Positions 44,996 to 57,570 are shown, counted from the first letter of the stretch. The stretch: 64,000 bases of DNA from Ailurus styani (GCA_002007465.1 LNAC01000846.1:356365-420364); one strand, 5' to 3'. Translations and numbers: made by a program. Notes: generated by a model from the sequence alone, not told the origin.

Positions 44996-45090
44996 CTCTG
45001 GCTTGGGAATCAGGGAACCTGGATTTGAATCCTGCCTTTGCAGCTGACCCCTGGGGGGACCTGTGGGGCTTGGGGTAAAGACCCTGAGAT
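44996..45090 (+). repeat. MIR SINE fragment
   Basis: 'agagctctggcttgggaatc', 'agggaacctggatttgaatc' and 'ctgcctttgcagctgacc' are the MIR 5' half. Confidence 0.7.
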
Positions 45091-45289
45091 AGTCTTGAAT
45101 GGAAATGAGCACAGCATGGGGCCACACTCTCCCTTCCCAGCCTCTTGTTTTGCCCCCTTTCCCAGGAGCCTCTGTGCCGGGACCCCCCGAAGCGGGGCCG
45201 TCTGCGTTTTGCACGGGGCTGTGCGTATCAGCGAGCTTGCCTTCTTATCCTTGCAGGTGCAGGTTTCCGGAGACAAATATACCCTCCAT

Positions 45290-45490
45290 TCCCAGCCCCT
45301 CGATCTGTCTAAACACAATTTGACATGCGTTGCTATTAGCTTAGCACCTTATCAAATAATGCGGCCTGATCGAGATAAAAGGTTTTACAACCCTTGCTGC
45401 CTTTGTTTCTGCCTGCATTCACCCGCCGAGACAGCTAATAATTACCACCAAAGACAAAGAGAAATCTATACGCTCAGCGTTGAGGTTCCC
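45290..45490. promoter_or_regulatory. Candidate conserved non-coding element
   Basis: Unique island: 'acacaatttgacatgcgttg', 'gctattagcttagcacctta', 'tcaaataatgcggcctgatc', 'gagataaaaggttttacaac', and 'cagctaataattaccaccaa'. It sits 30 bp after a good acceptor-like tract ending TTGCAG at 45251-45256, and a frame stays open through it, but I see no protein homology. Confidence 0.35.
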
Positions 45491-46354
45491 GTGCGCATGT
45501 TAAGTAGCAGCCTGAGGACAGAGAGCGGGGAGGAGGCGGCCCCAAATGCAGCCGGTGCAGGCCCAGACTGGGCCTTGCTCCTTGCGGGAGAAAGCAGCCC
45601 CCATGGATTCTGGGGCCTCAGGCCCCATGGGTTGCCGCCATGACCCCCGAGGTTTGATGTTGTCCCCTCCTGGAGGTGGGGACAGAGGTGGCAGCTGGGC
45701 TGCAGAGCCCTGCCGTGGACGTGGCGAGGCCTAGTTAGGTAAGCTGGGCGTGAAGTTGGGGCTGAAGTGCAGGGAGAGGCAGGGGGCGCTGGTGTGGAGG
45801 GCATGCCCCCCGCAGGGATGCTGGGGACCTGGGCGTCTGTGCTGACTCTGCTCCTGGGTCACACTGTGAACTTGGCTGAACCTCCAGCCCTCCGTGGGCC
45901 TCACGTGTCTGTGACAGGACTCCTAAGGCAGGGTGCTGGGCGTCTGGGGGCCTCAGTTCTAGAGTGAGTTCGGCCTCAGATGGGCAGTTCTGTGCTGTTC
46001 TGAGCCTCATTTTCCCCACCTGGAAAATAAGAATCTGATTGGGATGATGGCTACCGGCGTTTCGGGACTCTGTCCCAGGCGGTGGGTGACTCAGCTGGCA
46101 TCTCCTTAGACATCTGTTGCATGACTAGGCCTTTTGGGGGGCCCTGACTGCGGGGGTTGAAGAAGTAGGAGACATAGGCTTTGGACCTTTTCCAGGAAGG
46201 CAGTTTTTATCCCAGAACCAACAAACAGAACGTGAAATGAGAGCTGGGTGGGAGTGTGGGGCTGTCACCGCAAACTAAAGCAGTCTGAGAAGGCTTCCTG
46301 GAGGAGGAGGGCATGATGGGGGCCCTGAAGGAGGGTGTGCGCAGCAAAAGCAGT
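45491..46354. other. Non-coding with MIR fragment
   Basis: A MIR 3' half lies at about 45940-46085 ('gagcctcattttccccacct', 'ggaaaataagaatctgattg'). No gene recognised. Confidence 0.4.
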
Positions 46355-46685
46355 GCTGTGGACTATATGTTTGTGTCTCCCCAAAGTTCTCATGCTGAAA
46401 CCTACTCCCCAGTGTGGGTGTATCAGGAGGAGGGACCTTTGGGAGGTGATTGGTTATGAGAGAGGAGCATGGTGGGATGCGTGCTTTCATAAAAGAGATC
46501 TCAGAAAAGCCCCTCATCCCTTTCCACCACGCGAGGACACAGAGAGCCTGCAAGCTGGCCTTCACGAGACATTGAATCTGCTGGTGCCTTGATCTTGGAC
46601 CTCCAGCCTCCAGAACTGTAAGATGTAAACACCTGTTTTTTATAAACCACCCAGTCTGTGCTATTCTGTTCAGTAACCCAAATGG
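46355..46685 (+). mobile_element. MaLR-type LTR fragment
   Basis: 'tgtttgtgtctccccaaagt', 'tctcatgctgaaacctactc', 'gagggacctttgggaggtga', 'ttcataaaagagatctcaga', 'tgccttgatcttggacctcc' and 'ataaaccacccagtctgtgc' follow the LTR pattern of the MST/MLT1 group. The subfamily is uncertain. Non-coding remnant. Confidence 0.75.
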
Positions 46686-47734
46686 ATCCCAGGACTCAGG
46701 GGCTGCCTGGATTCCCTTCTCCCCATGCCCTGACCTGTAAACCAGTAAAACTCGGATTTATAGCACTTGCCAGTTTCTGTGGTGCAAATACGTCAGCTGT
46801 GGCTGACTTTAAGCTGTGTGCAATGTCATGTCACTGAACGTGGAGCTGGGAAGAGATGCACAGCTGGCCCTTAGGATTGGGACGAGCGAACTCCAGCACT
46901 AGAAGCCGGGGTCGTGTTTAAGCCCCAGAAGTCAGATCAGAGACACACAGAGTGTCAGGACCCAGAGGCAAGGGATGGTAAGCAGCACACGCGCCACCTC
47001 TGCCACTACCTGTGCCTGTCCAGACAGCACTGATCAGTAGTGTCTCCGCCAAGCCCAGGGTCCTTCTCAGCAGAGTGTTCCACTCTGAATGGTGGTTCTG
47101 AACTCACCATTGTTGGTCTAGACTAACCTCCTCAATGTACAGATGGGCAAACGGAGGCCCAGGTCAGGGAGGAGATTCTCCCAAGGTCACCTCGACGGTT
47201 TGGAAACGCCGAGGCTGGAAACCCAGCGGCCTGCTTTGCAAACCTGCCCTTCCTGCTCCCCGACACTGTCATCTCTCTCTTTGAAAGCAGCAACAAGGGA
47301 AACCGCCCCGCTTCTAAGGAAGGCAGCTCTGCACCTGGGCCGGGCAGGTCTTTTCCCTGAAGCCTGCACTTTGACAGGGATGAGTCCGTCCTAATCAGGA
47401 ATTTCTACAAACACCCAGCTGCAGCAACCTGCTCTTTGTGCTCGGTGCCCTTCCTTGGGGTACGTGTGTGTGAGCGTGTGTGTTCGTGTGCCTGTGTATA
47501 CAGACTTAGACATCTCTGCACACACAAACGGATGTGTTTTTTTCCCTGTTAGCTGGTGACAAACTTGGTGCCCTCCCCAGGGAGCAGCGGGCCTTCCAGA
47601 AAGCCGCCTGTCTGCCTCCCAGATTTACAGTTGGAGCCAGGCACTGAGTCATGATTTATCCAGGGACTGGCTCCAGGCCAGCCGTTCGTGGCCACGAAGC
47701 GCCTGGTGTGCTCCCTGTTCCTTCCCTTTCCTTT
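46686..47734. other. Non-coding with reverse MIR
   Basis: A reverse MIR fragment is at about 47125-47230 ('tgtacagatgggcaaacgga', 'aaggtcacctcgacgg'). The rest is unassigned; no gene seen. Confidence 0.4.
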
Positions 47735-47965
47735 TTCACGTAGCTCCACTGAGACACGGCTCCTCTGGGAAGCCCTTCCTGATCCCAGATGCCGCTGTCT
47801 CCTCTGCCTTGTGCTTTCCTCTGGCTTGACTCCCATCACCTTGCTTTGGGATTGTTGGCTTTCCTGCCCGTCTCCCTCCTGGACTGAGTGCTCCTTGAAG
47901 GCAGAACTGTGGCTTTCTTTTAGGAGAGGAGCCCTTAGTCACTGTTGGAGGGACCCCAGCACCCC
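47735..47965 (+). repeat. L2 LINE fragment
   Basis: 'tctgggaagcccttcctgat', 'tgggattgttggctttcctg' and 'gagtgctccttgaaggcaga' match the L2 order. Confidence 0.75.
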
Positions 47966-49860
47966 TCTTTTCTCTCTGCCTCTCTCCGTAGTTGTCTTCA
48001 TCTTCCTGCGATTCGGAATCCAGGATTGTTGGGCTGGGGAAGAGGCCTGGGGGCCTTGTCGTCATTCTTGCATTGCTCGCCGTGTGTCTATCAGCTAGGC
48101 GTTTTGTTCTAAGCCCCAGAGATAGACTCTGGCTGATGGGAGCAGGAAGGACGATTTATGGAAAGGGTAACAGGTATTCGGTGAATTGTAGGAAGCACGG
48201 AGGGCTGAGTTCAGGCAGTAGGCCAGGGGGTCCAGGATCACGGCCCCCGCCCTGCCGCGTCCTGCCAGCCCAGGGCACTGGGCACCTCTGTGGGCACCTT
48301 GGCCGTGGCGGCTCTTGGAAGCAGGATGTTTGTGCAGCTGTGGCAACAGAATGGAAACTCTGTGCCTTTTGTGCGTGTGTCCTCAGCCCAGATCCAGAAT
48401 CCCCGCAGCTGCCTCTAAGCAGTTGACCCGGGTCACACCCCCCCGCCAACTCCGGGCCCCTAGGACAGGATGCACCCAAGCATCGCCCACTGGGGACAAG
48501 GTTGCTGAGGCGTGTGCCCACCGTTTCTGGTCTCTTGTTGGCCAAGGTTGTTCCTGGGGCGCGTCAGGCCCCTGGCCCTCTGCCCTGCCTGGCACACACC
48601 AGACCACCTGCACATGGAGAGGCTGGGCGGCTTCGGCGGGACGTGTCTGCACGTGTCCTCCTGGGGGGGACTGAGGTACCATGGTGGGTGCTTACACCCC
48701 TCCCGGACTCCCCTATACCGGCCAAGGGTCTGGGGTGCTGACTCTGTGGTTGGACCTGTTCTGATACTGAAGAGGACTCGCACTCCACCTGGGCCTCTCT
48801 TACGGGCGTCCACCTTCCCGTCGTGGTCAGGAGGCCACCTCACCATGGTCAGGAGGCGTGACTTGGCGGGTTAATTGGGAAATGGGACTTGGGGCTAAAC
48901 CGCCCAGACATGGGGTTTCCAGACCCGCAGATGGTTAGCTCTGGGAGGAGTCTTAGAGACCCCTTGGCCCGTCCCTAATTACGCAGATAGGGAGGTGGGC
49001 TCTCCTCCCACAGCATCCCCCACCCCGCCCCAGTGACTTCCGGAAGGCACTTAGGGATGCGTCCCCGACTCACCAGTTTTGCAAAGAGGACTGATATTAA
49101 CCACGCTACCTGGCCGGCAGCCCTACCAGGAAATGCGCGCATTCGTTGTGGGAGTTGTCTGACCCGTTGCCGGTCGTAAGCGGTGTATGGGCGGCGCTCC
49201 GGGATGCTCTCCGTCAGCGGAGCCTGGGCGCGGGCACCTGGAGCTGAGCCCGGGGGCCGCTGGCTCCTGCTCCCTGTGACGGACGCTCCTCCGTGGCCGG
49301 GGTGCCGGGGCCAGGGTCGGGATGGCCGTCCCGTCCCTACTTCCTCCCACAGCACGGGTGGGGCCCCCGGCAGGCCCTGGGCCCACGGGTGCTGCATCGA
49401 GAGCTGGTACCCGACTAGGAGCTCCGATCGGAGGGTCCCTGCAGGCTGGGAAGGGGGTGCCCCGACCAGGAGCTGGGACCTGTGAAGGTGAGTGAGGCAG
49501 CGGGCAGGCGGTGTGGGGAGCCGCCTCATTGTCAGGCGGCGCACGCTCCTCTGGGCCAAGGGTGATTTGCTGGGCACCGGCTCAGAAGAGCGGGCTGTGC
49601 TCGGTGTCGCTGTCCCAGCGGCGCCCTTCCCGACTGCTGATGCAGCTCTGCCTCGGCCCCTCCTTTGTCCTCTCTCTGGCCCGAGCAGCTGCCCGCAGCC
49701 CGGTCGGCTCCCGCCCTGCAGGAGTCCTGCCTCAGCTGGGGGGGGCGGGGGCCGTCACCGCTGTCCTGGGCAGCCTCGAAGCCGCCCTGCCCTTCTCCCT
49801 GGGGGAAGGGGTGGAGCCGGGCCCTGTGCGCGGGAAGGAAGCAGGCGTTCAGTGCTGAGC
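47966..49860. other. GC-rich non-coding stretch
   Basis: No gene recognised. 49150-49350 is CpG-rich. A consensus-like donor AAG|GTGAGT falls at 49489 but no matching acceptor or first-exon signal was found. The 200-codon minus frame at 48975-49577 has no familiar domain. Confidence 0.35.
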
Positions 49861-50060
49861 ACCAGCCGAGCACTTTGTTCTGTGCCAGACTCTCGAGCGC
49901 CTTATTTCCTTTCGCCCTCGTGGCAGTGGGGGGACGTGACAGTATGTTCCCTTTCCGAGGGGGACAGACCCAAGGTGAGGCAGACTTGTCCAGGGTCGTA
50001 CGGCCAGTGAGAGCCAGGACTGGCGGCCTCGATCTGCGTCTTTCTGCGTCCACGATGCCC
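49861..50060 (-). repeat. MIR SINE, CpG-bearing
   Basis: 'cactttgttctgtgccagac', 'ccttatttcctttcgccctc' and 'cttgtccagggtcgtacggc' resemble reverse MIR with diverged CpGs. Confidence 0.5.
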
Positions 50061-50294
50061 TCTTGCGGGAGAGAGTGCGGAGGCGAAGGCTAAGCTGGAT
50101 CACCTTGAAATTTCACTTTCCTGGGGGAGTCCTGGACACCATCTGTAGGTATAAAGGACTGACCAGGCCCTGTGGCGAGTGCGGACCCCATGATTCCCCG
50201 TTTCCCAGCATGCGCTCTCAGAAGCCAGGAAGGAGCTCTTTCTTTCCCAAGGACTGGGACCCACATGGCAACCCTGCTTAGACGCCCCAACCTC

Positions 50295-50410
50295 CTCCAC
50301 TCCAGAATTGGAAGGGACCTCAGAAAGTCCTTGTTTACACCCCCATTTTACAGAGGAGAAGACTGAGTCTGGAGTAGAGAATTGCCTCACACCCACCTGG
50401 AGGTAGCCAA
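50295..50410 (-). repeat. MIR-related SINE fragment
   Basis: 'agaattggaagggacctcag' with 'cccattttacagaggagaag' is the reverse MIR-related head. Same text type as 48940-49010. Confidence 0.6.
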
Positions 50411-51049
50411 GCGCTGCCCCTGAGCAGCCCTCATAAGACCTAAGGCCCAGAGAGCGCTGGGGAGGGCTCTCCGGAAACCCTGCAGGCTGCTGTTTAAATG
50501 ATAAGCCCCTTGAACTTCAAACTCATTCTTGTGCCTTGTTGTACCAGTGAAGGCCATGCCTGTCACCGCGCTCTGCGCTGGCACTTGGTGAGGCAACGTG
50601 AGTGGTCTGGAGTCCCTCAGCCAGGGGGTGGTAGAGTGGCAAGTCCCGGATTTATGGGCTCCTGATCCAGTGCTCCTTCTGTGGTTTCCCTTTTCAGTCA
50701 GCAGGAAACACACAGGCTGTGAGTTCTCCTTGGCTTTGGAGAGAGTTTAGACAGGTGGCTAGAGAATTTTAGAACCCTAAAATCCCTGACTTGTGGAGAT
50801 GGGTGGGGTCTCAGCACCTCTTACCCATGGCACAGATCCTCACCTGGCCCCTGTTTGAACTCTCGTGGTGATGGGGAGCTCACCCTTCCCCGCTGCTGGC
50901 AGCTTCAGCCGATAGCTACTTCATTCCTCCTCGGAGCTGATGGCCATCGGCCGAGATTCAGGCCCACCCAGGCTCCTGCTGGGCCAGCTCCCCACTTCTT
51001 GGTCACAGGCGGCAGGTTCTCTGGGTATGCCTTCTTTCCTCTACAGATC

Positions 51050-51255
51050 GAGTTGGAATCATGGCTCTCTTTATCATGTGAACTTGGACATGATACTTAG
51101 CTTCTCTGGGGCTTGGTTTCCTTTTTTGTAAAATGATGGTAACTTTATTGGATTATTGTGGAGATTAAATGAGAAAAGGCATGGAGAGTGTTTAGCTTGG
51201 TGGCTGGCACAGAACAGGAACTCAGTACATGCTAGAGAGTATGATTATGGCTCCT
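51050..51255 (+). repeat. MIR SINE
   Basis: 'tgaacttggacatgatactt', 'agcttctctggggcttggtt', 'tccttttttgtaaaatgatg', 'ggattattgtggagattaaa' and 'aggaactcagtacatgctag' show the whole 3' half of MIR. Confidence 0.85.
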
Positions 51256-51534
51256 GATTTGTATGGTAGCACCTGCCTTGCAGAGTCACGGCAAGAACTC
51301 TCTGAGTTGGTCTACGTTAGTGCTTGGCACAGACTTGGGCTCCTAGTAAAGCTGGCCTGATAGTGACAACAGTCTTTTATCATGTCGCCATTGCAAGGGA
51401 AGGGTCCTGCCGGAGTACGAGAGACATGAACTTCTAGGTACCACTCTCCCGACTCACATCTGAGACTTAGCCATGCCCCTTTAATTTAAAATTAAACTCC
51501 TTCTTTCCTTTCCTCTTTCTATCCTCCCCTCCTT

Positions 51535-51590
51535 CTCTCCTCTCTTCCTCCCTCCCTCCCTCCCTCCCTCCCTTTCCTTCCTTCCAGGCT
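51535..51590. repeat. (CCCT)n pyrimidine tract
   Basis: A C/T-only run with six to seven CCCT units within a longer pyrimidine-rich stretch (51500-51600). Confidence 0.9.
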
Positions 51591-51604
51591 TCTCTCCCTG
51601 AGGT

Positions 51605-52470
51605 TTATCAGTTAGGATCCTTTTAGCTGCACTTAACAGAAGAAGCAAGTCAAAATGCCTTAAAGGATAGGAAGATTTATTTTTTTATGTTATAAAAATA
51701 GTAAAGTGCTAGTAGAGTCTAGCGTAACCAGAAAGAGTTCAGAGCCCAAACCCAGACTGCCTGAGGTGGGATCGTTGCTAACTGTAGGACTTTGAGCCAG
51801 TTACTTAACCTTTCTGGGCCCCAGTTTTCACATCTGTAAATGGAAGTACTGATAGTACCCTTCTCTTTGGGCTCTTGGGAGGATTAAATGGGTGAACAAA
51901 AGCAAAGTACTTAGAGCAGTGCCTGCCATGTAGTGAGTACTACATTAGCGCTGACTGTTATTTATACCAGAGCTAGGATAATTCAGGGGCTTATGATTTA
52001 GGGACCCAGTGATGTGGGCAAGGCACTGGAATTTTTTCCATTGTCTGTTCTGCCACTGTCAGTGTGTCGACTTTGTCCTCAGGCTTGGGCCCTCATGGTG
52101 CAAGATGGCTGCAGCTGCACCAAGCATCACTCCTCACACAATATTGTCCAAAGCAGAAGAGAGAATATCTCCTTTTTCTCAGAGAGGAAAGCTTTCCCAA
52201 ATGTCTTCCTTTGTATCTCACTGGCTAGAAATAGGTCAAGTGGCTAATCCAGCCACTTGGGAAGAGGAAGATGGAATGCTTGTGACTGGCTGAGCCTAAC
52301 CCAGATTCAGCTTCCTGATGCCATTCATATTTGCACCAACTTGTGGGTCTATAGTGAGAAAGAAGAGAAATGCAATGATAAATCAGCCAACACTGTTTGT
52401 CTGGGGGTAATAGGTGTGGGGACACAGCCATGTGACAAAGAATTTGCCATCATGCCAGGTTCTGCTTTGC
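51605..52470. repeat. Ancient interspersed repeat split by a MIR
   Basis: 'agttaggatccttttagctg' with 'cacttaacagaagaagcaag' at the left and 'atggtgcaagatggctgcag' with 'gaggaagatggaatgcttgt' at the right resemble the two halves of an old mammalian element whose name I cannot give. A complete MIR (51720-51970: 'ccagttacttaacctttctg', 'ttttcacatctgtaaatgga') sits between them. Confidence 0.5.
51720..51970 (+). repeat. MIR SINE, nearly full length
   Basis: The order 'agagttcagagcccaaaccc', 'gccagttacttaacctttct', 'gggaggattaaatgggtgaa', 'gtacttagagcagtgcctgc' and 'tgactgttatttatacc' is complete MIR in plus orientation. Confidence 0.9.
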
Positions 52471-53434
52471 AGGCCTTGTGATAATTTTTTGGCTGGTCCT
52501 GAAAGCCTCTCTGAATTGGGGAGGGCTGCCATTCACGCTGCCGAGGGCTCAGCTAAGGCCTTATCCATTGTCACTCACAAGAATAGCGACTTCCATTTAT
52601 CCAGCCTCCCTTTCTGTTCTCCATAATCTCAGAGGCAGGTACGACTTTTATCTTCACTTGCAGATGAGCAAGAGGCGGCAGAGAGAGAGAGTAACTAATG
52701 TGCGTTAGCAGAGACTCCTGGTGCCTGCCCGTAACCCTTCGGTCTTTCTCAGAGGTTACCTGCAGCCTTGGTGGGCAGCGGCTGGGCGTGCCGACGGCCT
52801 CCTGCCTCAGACTGCCGTGTGCAGGGCAGTGCGGGAGCGTCAGGGAGTTACCGTGCCCGGGCACGACCCTCGAGAAGCGACGGATGGAACTTGGTAGAGT
52901 AATACCTAGCTTCCTCGGGGACAATGCTGAGGCGTGTCCCGTTGTGTCTAGACGTGTAGATGACAGTGGTGACCTGCTCACAAAGGCACAGCCGGTAGCT
53001 TACTCTCTTCCTCCCCTGGACTTCCCAGGAGCCCCCCAAATCCCAGGCTCGGGGGCTGCTTGCGGTAAAACGGAAACTGAGAGCCTTGTCTACAGTGGCA
53101 GGGTGAGCCAACGATCCTGGGACACACACCGGCCAGGCTGCTAACCCCCAGCCTGAGCACACAGGCCTAAGCCATTCCCCCCCATCATCAGAAGAATCCA
53201 GAGAAAAACAGGAGCGCCTCCACCTCAGACCCCAAATCCCAGTGTCTTTCTTGAGACCAGCAGCTGGATCCACCTGTGTGACAATGGAGCCCGGGGCTCT
53301 CTGTGGGCGCAGGCCCGCTGGGCTCCCGCAGCTAGCCGTGGTGGCTCATGAACTGCCTCGTGGGCCAGGACCAGTGACCTGTGGGCTGACTTGGAGGGAC
53401 AATTCGGCCCTCCCCAGCTGGCTTCAAAGGAGTG
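52471..53434. other. Unassigned non-coding stretch
   Basis: No gene recognised. A reverse MIR piece may lie at 52600-52720. Frames of 148 and 141 codons overlap on opposite strands. Confidence 0.3.
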
Positions 53435-53640
53435 ATTACGGACCATCCAGGAAATAATACATTTCGTGGAAAAGACCGTAATTATGGAGTATTGAGTAAA
53501 TAATATGTGTTTTTAAAAAGTCTGCAATTATGTATTTATCCTATCTGTAATTAGGGAATTTTTAAAGAGTGCATTATAGGTAATTTAAAAATAAAATAAT
53601 GACACCACTCAAAACAAACAGCCCTAAACAAAGACAATTC
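53435..53640. promoter_or_regulatory. AT-rich candidate conserved element
   Basis: 'ccgtaattatggagtattga', 'gtaaataatatgtgttttta', 'ctgtaattagggaattttta' and 'taaaataatgacaccactca' give several TAAT/ATTA homeodomain words and one forkhead word in 200 bp of unique DNA amid GC-rich flanks. Confidence 0.4.
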
Positions 53641-54159
53641 AGGCCACCCCAAACTCAGCTGAGTGATAATTTCAGGAGAGCCACTGTCCTTAGCTTCGGG
53701 GAAACCAGATGGCCCATGTTTGGGGGACGGAGGTGAGCTCAACCGCAACTTTGGTTGGATGTCAGAAGTTCACCAATGCAGGATTCTCTCCTTGACCAGC
53801 CTCTTCCTGGACTGCCTCAGTCCTCAGAGATTCTTCCTTGTAGGACACAGCCAACAAGTGACTACTGGTGCCAGCAGCTTTTCTCATCTTCATTCTTCTA
53901 GAAGCATCAAGGTCCAATGTGCTTGTCACCTACCATGGGTGGCTATTTAAATTTAAATGAGTTAAAATTAAAAAAATTTAAACATTCAGTTCCTTCGTTG
54001 TACTTGTTGCATCTCGAGTGCTCAGTAGCTGCCCCCAGCTAGTGGCGATTGTATTGGCCATTTCCATCACTGCAGAAAGTTCTATCGGACAGCGTTGCTT
54101 CGAATCGACCTGGTACATAGGCGGTATAGACCTGGTCTGAACAACTGTGGTGAAGGAAG

Positions 54160-54420
54160 CTTGTTTCCTTCCCACTGGTCTGCTTGGTGAGTGCACCTTA
54201 TTCATCCTTCCTTCTGGAAGCCTCCTTGATGCCCCCAGTGGTCAACTCCCTGTCCTTTCTCTTTTACTTAGGACACTCTATGACTTCTCTTTACTTATGA
54301 CACTCTTATGACTAGCTTGTTTTCACGCCGGCCTCTCTTACCCTGGGGAGCCATTTTTCATTCACCTGCATGACCCTATATCCCAGGCCAGGATCTAGAA
54401 TGTTTGTAGAGAGGTCCCAG
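54160..54420 (+). repeat. L2-like fragment
   Basis: 'tcatccttccttctggaagc' and 'ctccttgatgcccccagtgg' followed by 'gaccctatatcccaggccag' resemble the L2 order, diverged. Confidence 0.45.
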
Positions 54421-57400
54421 CTCTAAACTTTTGTGAAAACCCGCTCCCTTCCTCACATCCCTATTCTACAGCTCACCGTCTACGTCTGTCCCGTTGCTCT
54501 CGGGCACAGAAAGTACAAACCCAAAGGCAGCGTGTCGTGGAAGGCTGCCCATACCGCCCACGTGTAGCTCTTGTTAATTGGCGCTTCTCTCCACCTGGCA
54601 CTGAGGGCTGTGAGAGGGTGGGCCAGGGAGGGGAAGGCACACCCAGGCAGGGCCTAGGGGTGCAGGGTCTTCATTGGTGCCTGTCTCCCGGGGATGAAGC
54701 CCAGGAGCCTGACCTGGGAATGGAGTCAGGGGCAGGTCCTGGGGGTGCAGTGTAGGGCTGGTGAAGCCCCAGGGGAGTAAAGGAGGTCAGGATGCCAGTC
54801 AGCAGCCAGGATGTGGCCAAGGTGCTGCTGGGTAGACAGGTCGGAAGATGGGTCAGTGGGGGGGGGGCGGTTCTGGAAATGAGCCCCAGCAGCAGAACCT
54901 CTTTCTCCTGCTCTTCAGCCCCTTGCTTCCCTAAGTGGAGCTTTGTGGGAAGATAATGTTGGTCTTGGTTGTGCTAAGGGAGGCCAAGGGCTGGAGCACT
55001 AGAGGGAAGGGGCAGCAGTGGGAATTGGGGCCAGACCCCGTCCTCCAAGAAGGTGGAGCTCAAAGCCACAGTGTCCGCAGGCCCTGGGCCTGCCTCTCTC
55101 CCCACCGAGGATCTCTTCTGACCAAGCCTTGCAAGTGCTGAGCTTTAGTTCTTTTTCCTTTCCTTTCGTTTAGGGAAGCCAGCTTATTTTACCTTGGCTC
55201 TACCACCTATGTCCCGGAGAGGGGGATGACGTCGTATTTACAGATCCACCATGTGCCCAGCCCCGTGGGGCACTGAACTAGGAGCCAATGCCCGTGGAAG
55301 GAGGGGGCAGGTGGGCAGCTGTGCCCGGTTGCCCGTGACCAGGACGTGAGCCTCAGCCCCATACCAACCCCTCTGTGCCTCCGGCTCCTTCGCCGAGAAA
55401 CACCCCTCACGGTCTTATCGTGGGCAACCGCTGGGCTAATGCAGGTGAAAGGATGTTTAATTTTTTAGTTAAAAACTCTACTTAACATTTTGAAGAGCTG
55501 GTGTATTTATGTATTCAAAACTACAAATGAAATGAGCGGATCAGAGAGTAGACTTCTTCCCAGCCCCCTCGCGCCCATCTGTCCATTCCTCCCCCTGAGC
55601 TAGACACTGCTACTAATTTCTCACATCCCGAGGGCCTCTGTTTGATGTGTTTACATTAAAGCAAACACAAACATGTATTTCTTTCCCTCCTTTATACGCC
55701 TGCGGTCGCGCGGTGATCCCACTGCACTGCACCTGGGTTTTTAGGTTGTGTTCGAGTATCTGTGAGAAACTACCCACTCTTTTGAAAGATAGTCACCCCA
55801 GAGGAGCTCACAAGGGCTTTGGGAGCAGGGGCTGTGCGAGCTTCTTCTGTAGCTGCCCTCAGGGGCGGCCCGTGGCCCAACACAGCATGGTGGAGCACGA
55901 ACCCTGGAAGTCAATGGAAGCACGTTCTCGGTGAGCTTGGTGGCCTGTTTCCACATCTGTAAAATGGGGACAAAAATAGCTGCTTTATGAAAGAGTCGTT
56001 ATTGCCATGATTCAGTAGAGTGCCAGGTGTAGGGTGCCCAGCACATAGTAGGTGCTCAGGAAGTGGCCAACATGAGGGCATGGTGACTCCCTGAGGCGAG
56101 TGGCATCAGTGTGGCCGTGGTCAGGGTGGGCTTTGAGGGCTGCTCGGAGGATCTGGCGTCTCCCCTCCAGCTGCTGAGGGGAGACAGGGTTGGGGGCATG
56201 TGGCCGACTCCGGGGTCCTTGTCTGCAGCTGAGCTGGGCGCTTGGGCCTCCTCATTCACATCCTGTCAGAGGCCGAGTGGAAGGTAGATCTTGCCTGAGA
56301 AGGAGTGTGGCGTCTGGAAGGCCCCTGTCAGGTCCAGTCAGAATCCCGAGACGGGGTGTCAGGGCAGAGGCTCTTTGAAGGCAGAGTGTGTGCTGTTCAC
56401 TAGCATGCCGGCCCCCTCCCTGATCTCCAGGGCTAGGGAGGACCCCTTGTCACCACTGTCATTTGGACAGGCTTACACGTCCCCACCCAGCCCCTCAGAG
56501 CCCAGGACAGCTACTGTCGATGTGGGGAGGGCCCCTGAGGCCCCGGTGTTTCCTTGCTGTCCCCATGTGTCTCTGGCGGGACAGAGTGGAGACCCAGACA
56601 GGACGCGCGCAGGCGGACCCCACTTCCAGTGCAGCCTCCCTGGCCTCCGTCGTGGCAGCACGCCCTCGCTGCTCCTCTGGCCCCTCTGATCGGTCTTCCT
56701 CCTTGTCTCCGGGGTCACTGCCTTTCAGATCAACCTTGGTCGCCTCTCTCGCCGTTTAACGAGGGCACGCCTGGCCTCTTCCCCTCTGCCCCCTCAGACA
56801 GGCTGCTGGCTGCCTCTGCCCCAAAGTCGCGGGTCCGGGCTGGACTCGGAGTGGAACAGGGAGGCCCTCCGGCCCCTCCTGCTGTGTAGCGGATACTTCC
56901 TGGCCTTCACTCCTTCCTAGTAGCCTCGTGCCCTCCCGCCCCGCTCCTGCCCGCCTCTCCCCACTCGCAGCCCCTCTCTGGGGCTGGATACCAAGCTCCC
57001 CTGATGTCGTTCCCTTCAGGGGAGACAGTATGTTCTAACAGCTAGGACGTGGCTGTAAGAGTCACACTGTCTTCAGATCCCTTATTAGCTGCATGTCCTT
57101 CGGCCACACCCTTCACCTTCTCAGTCTCAGTGTCCTCGTCTGGAAATAGGAGGAAATGTAGGCACGCCTGCCAGTCAGAGGAGCAGGTGCTCATGCGTGG
57201 CCTGGCCGGGCACCTGGCCTAGGCTCAGCGGTTGCTGCGTGCCGGCGTTGGCGTGACACCGCTGATGTCTGATTTCCGGCACACGGAGAAATAGTCCGAC
57301 TGTCATCCTGCCCGCCTTGGAGAAGAGAAGCCGGCCCAGTGCGGGGACAGCAGAGAGGGTCGTGGCAGTTTATTTTGTATAGGAAAGATGCTCTCTAGTT

Positions 57401-57570
57401 CATTCTACTCCCTCCAGGCCTCCCCTCTCCCATCTGGGCCCAGCCACCTAATCCCTCCCCCACAAAAGGGATTCCCAGGCTCCCAGAGCCCTGACACATA
57501 ACCCTTGGGCCCTTCAGGCAGGTGCCAGCCACAGGAGTAGTGGGTTTACAAGGTAAGGGTGTATAAGATG
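54421..57570. other. GC-rich non-coding stretch with MIRs
   Basis: No gene recognised. MIR 3' half at about 55920-56065 ('tttccacatctgtaaaatgg', 'ggtgcccagcacatagtagg' region) and another at 57020-57235 ('ccttattagctgcatgtcct', 'tctcagtgtcctcgtctgga'). A G-run is at 54858-54866. Confidence 0.45.

Noticed and set aside
45038..45643. 201-codon plus-strand frame as a gene
   Set aside because: No homology seen; begins inside a MIR. Kept only as a weak finding because of the acceptor-like tract.
48975..49577. 200-codon minus-strand frame and the donor-like site at 49489 on the plus strand
   Set aside because: No acceptor, start context or protein wording supports an exon; the CpG-rich setting explains the openness.
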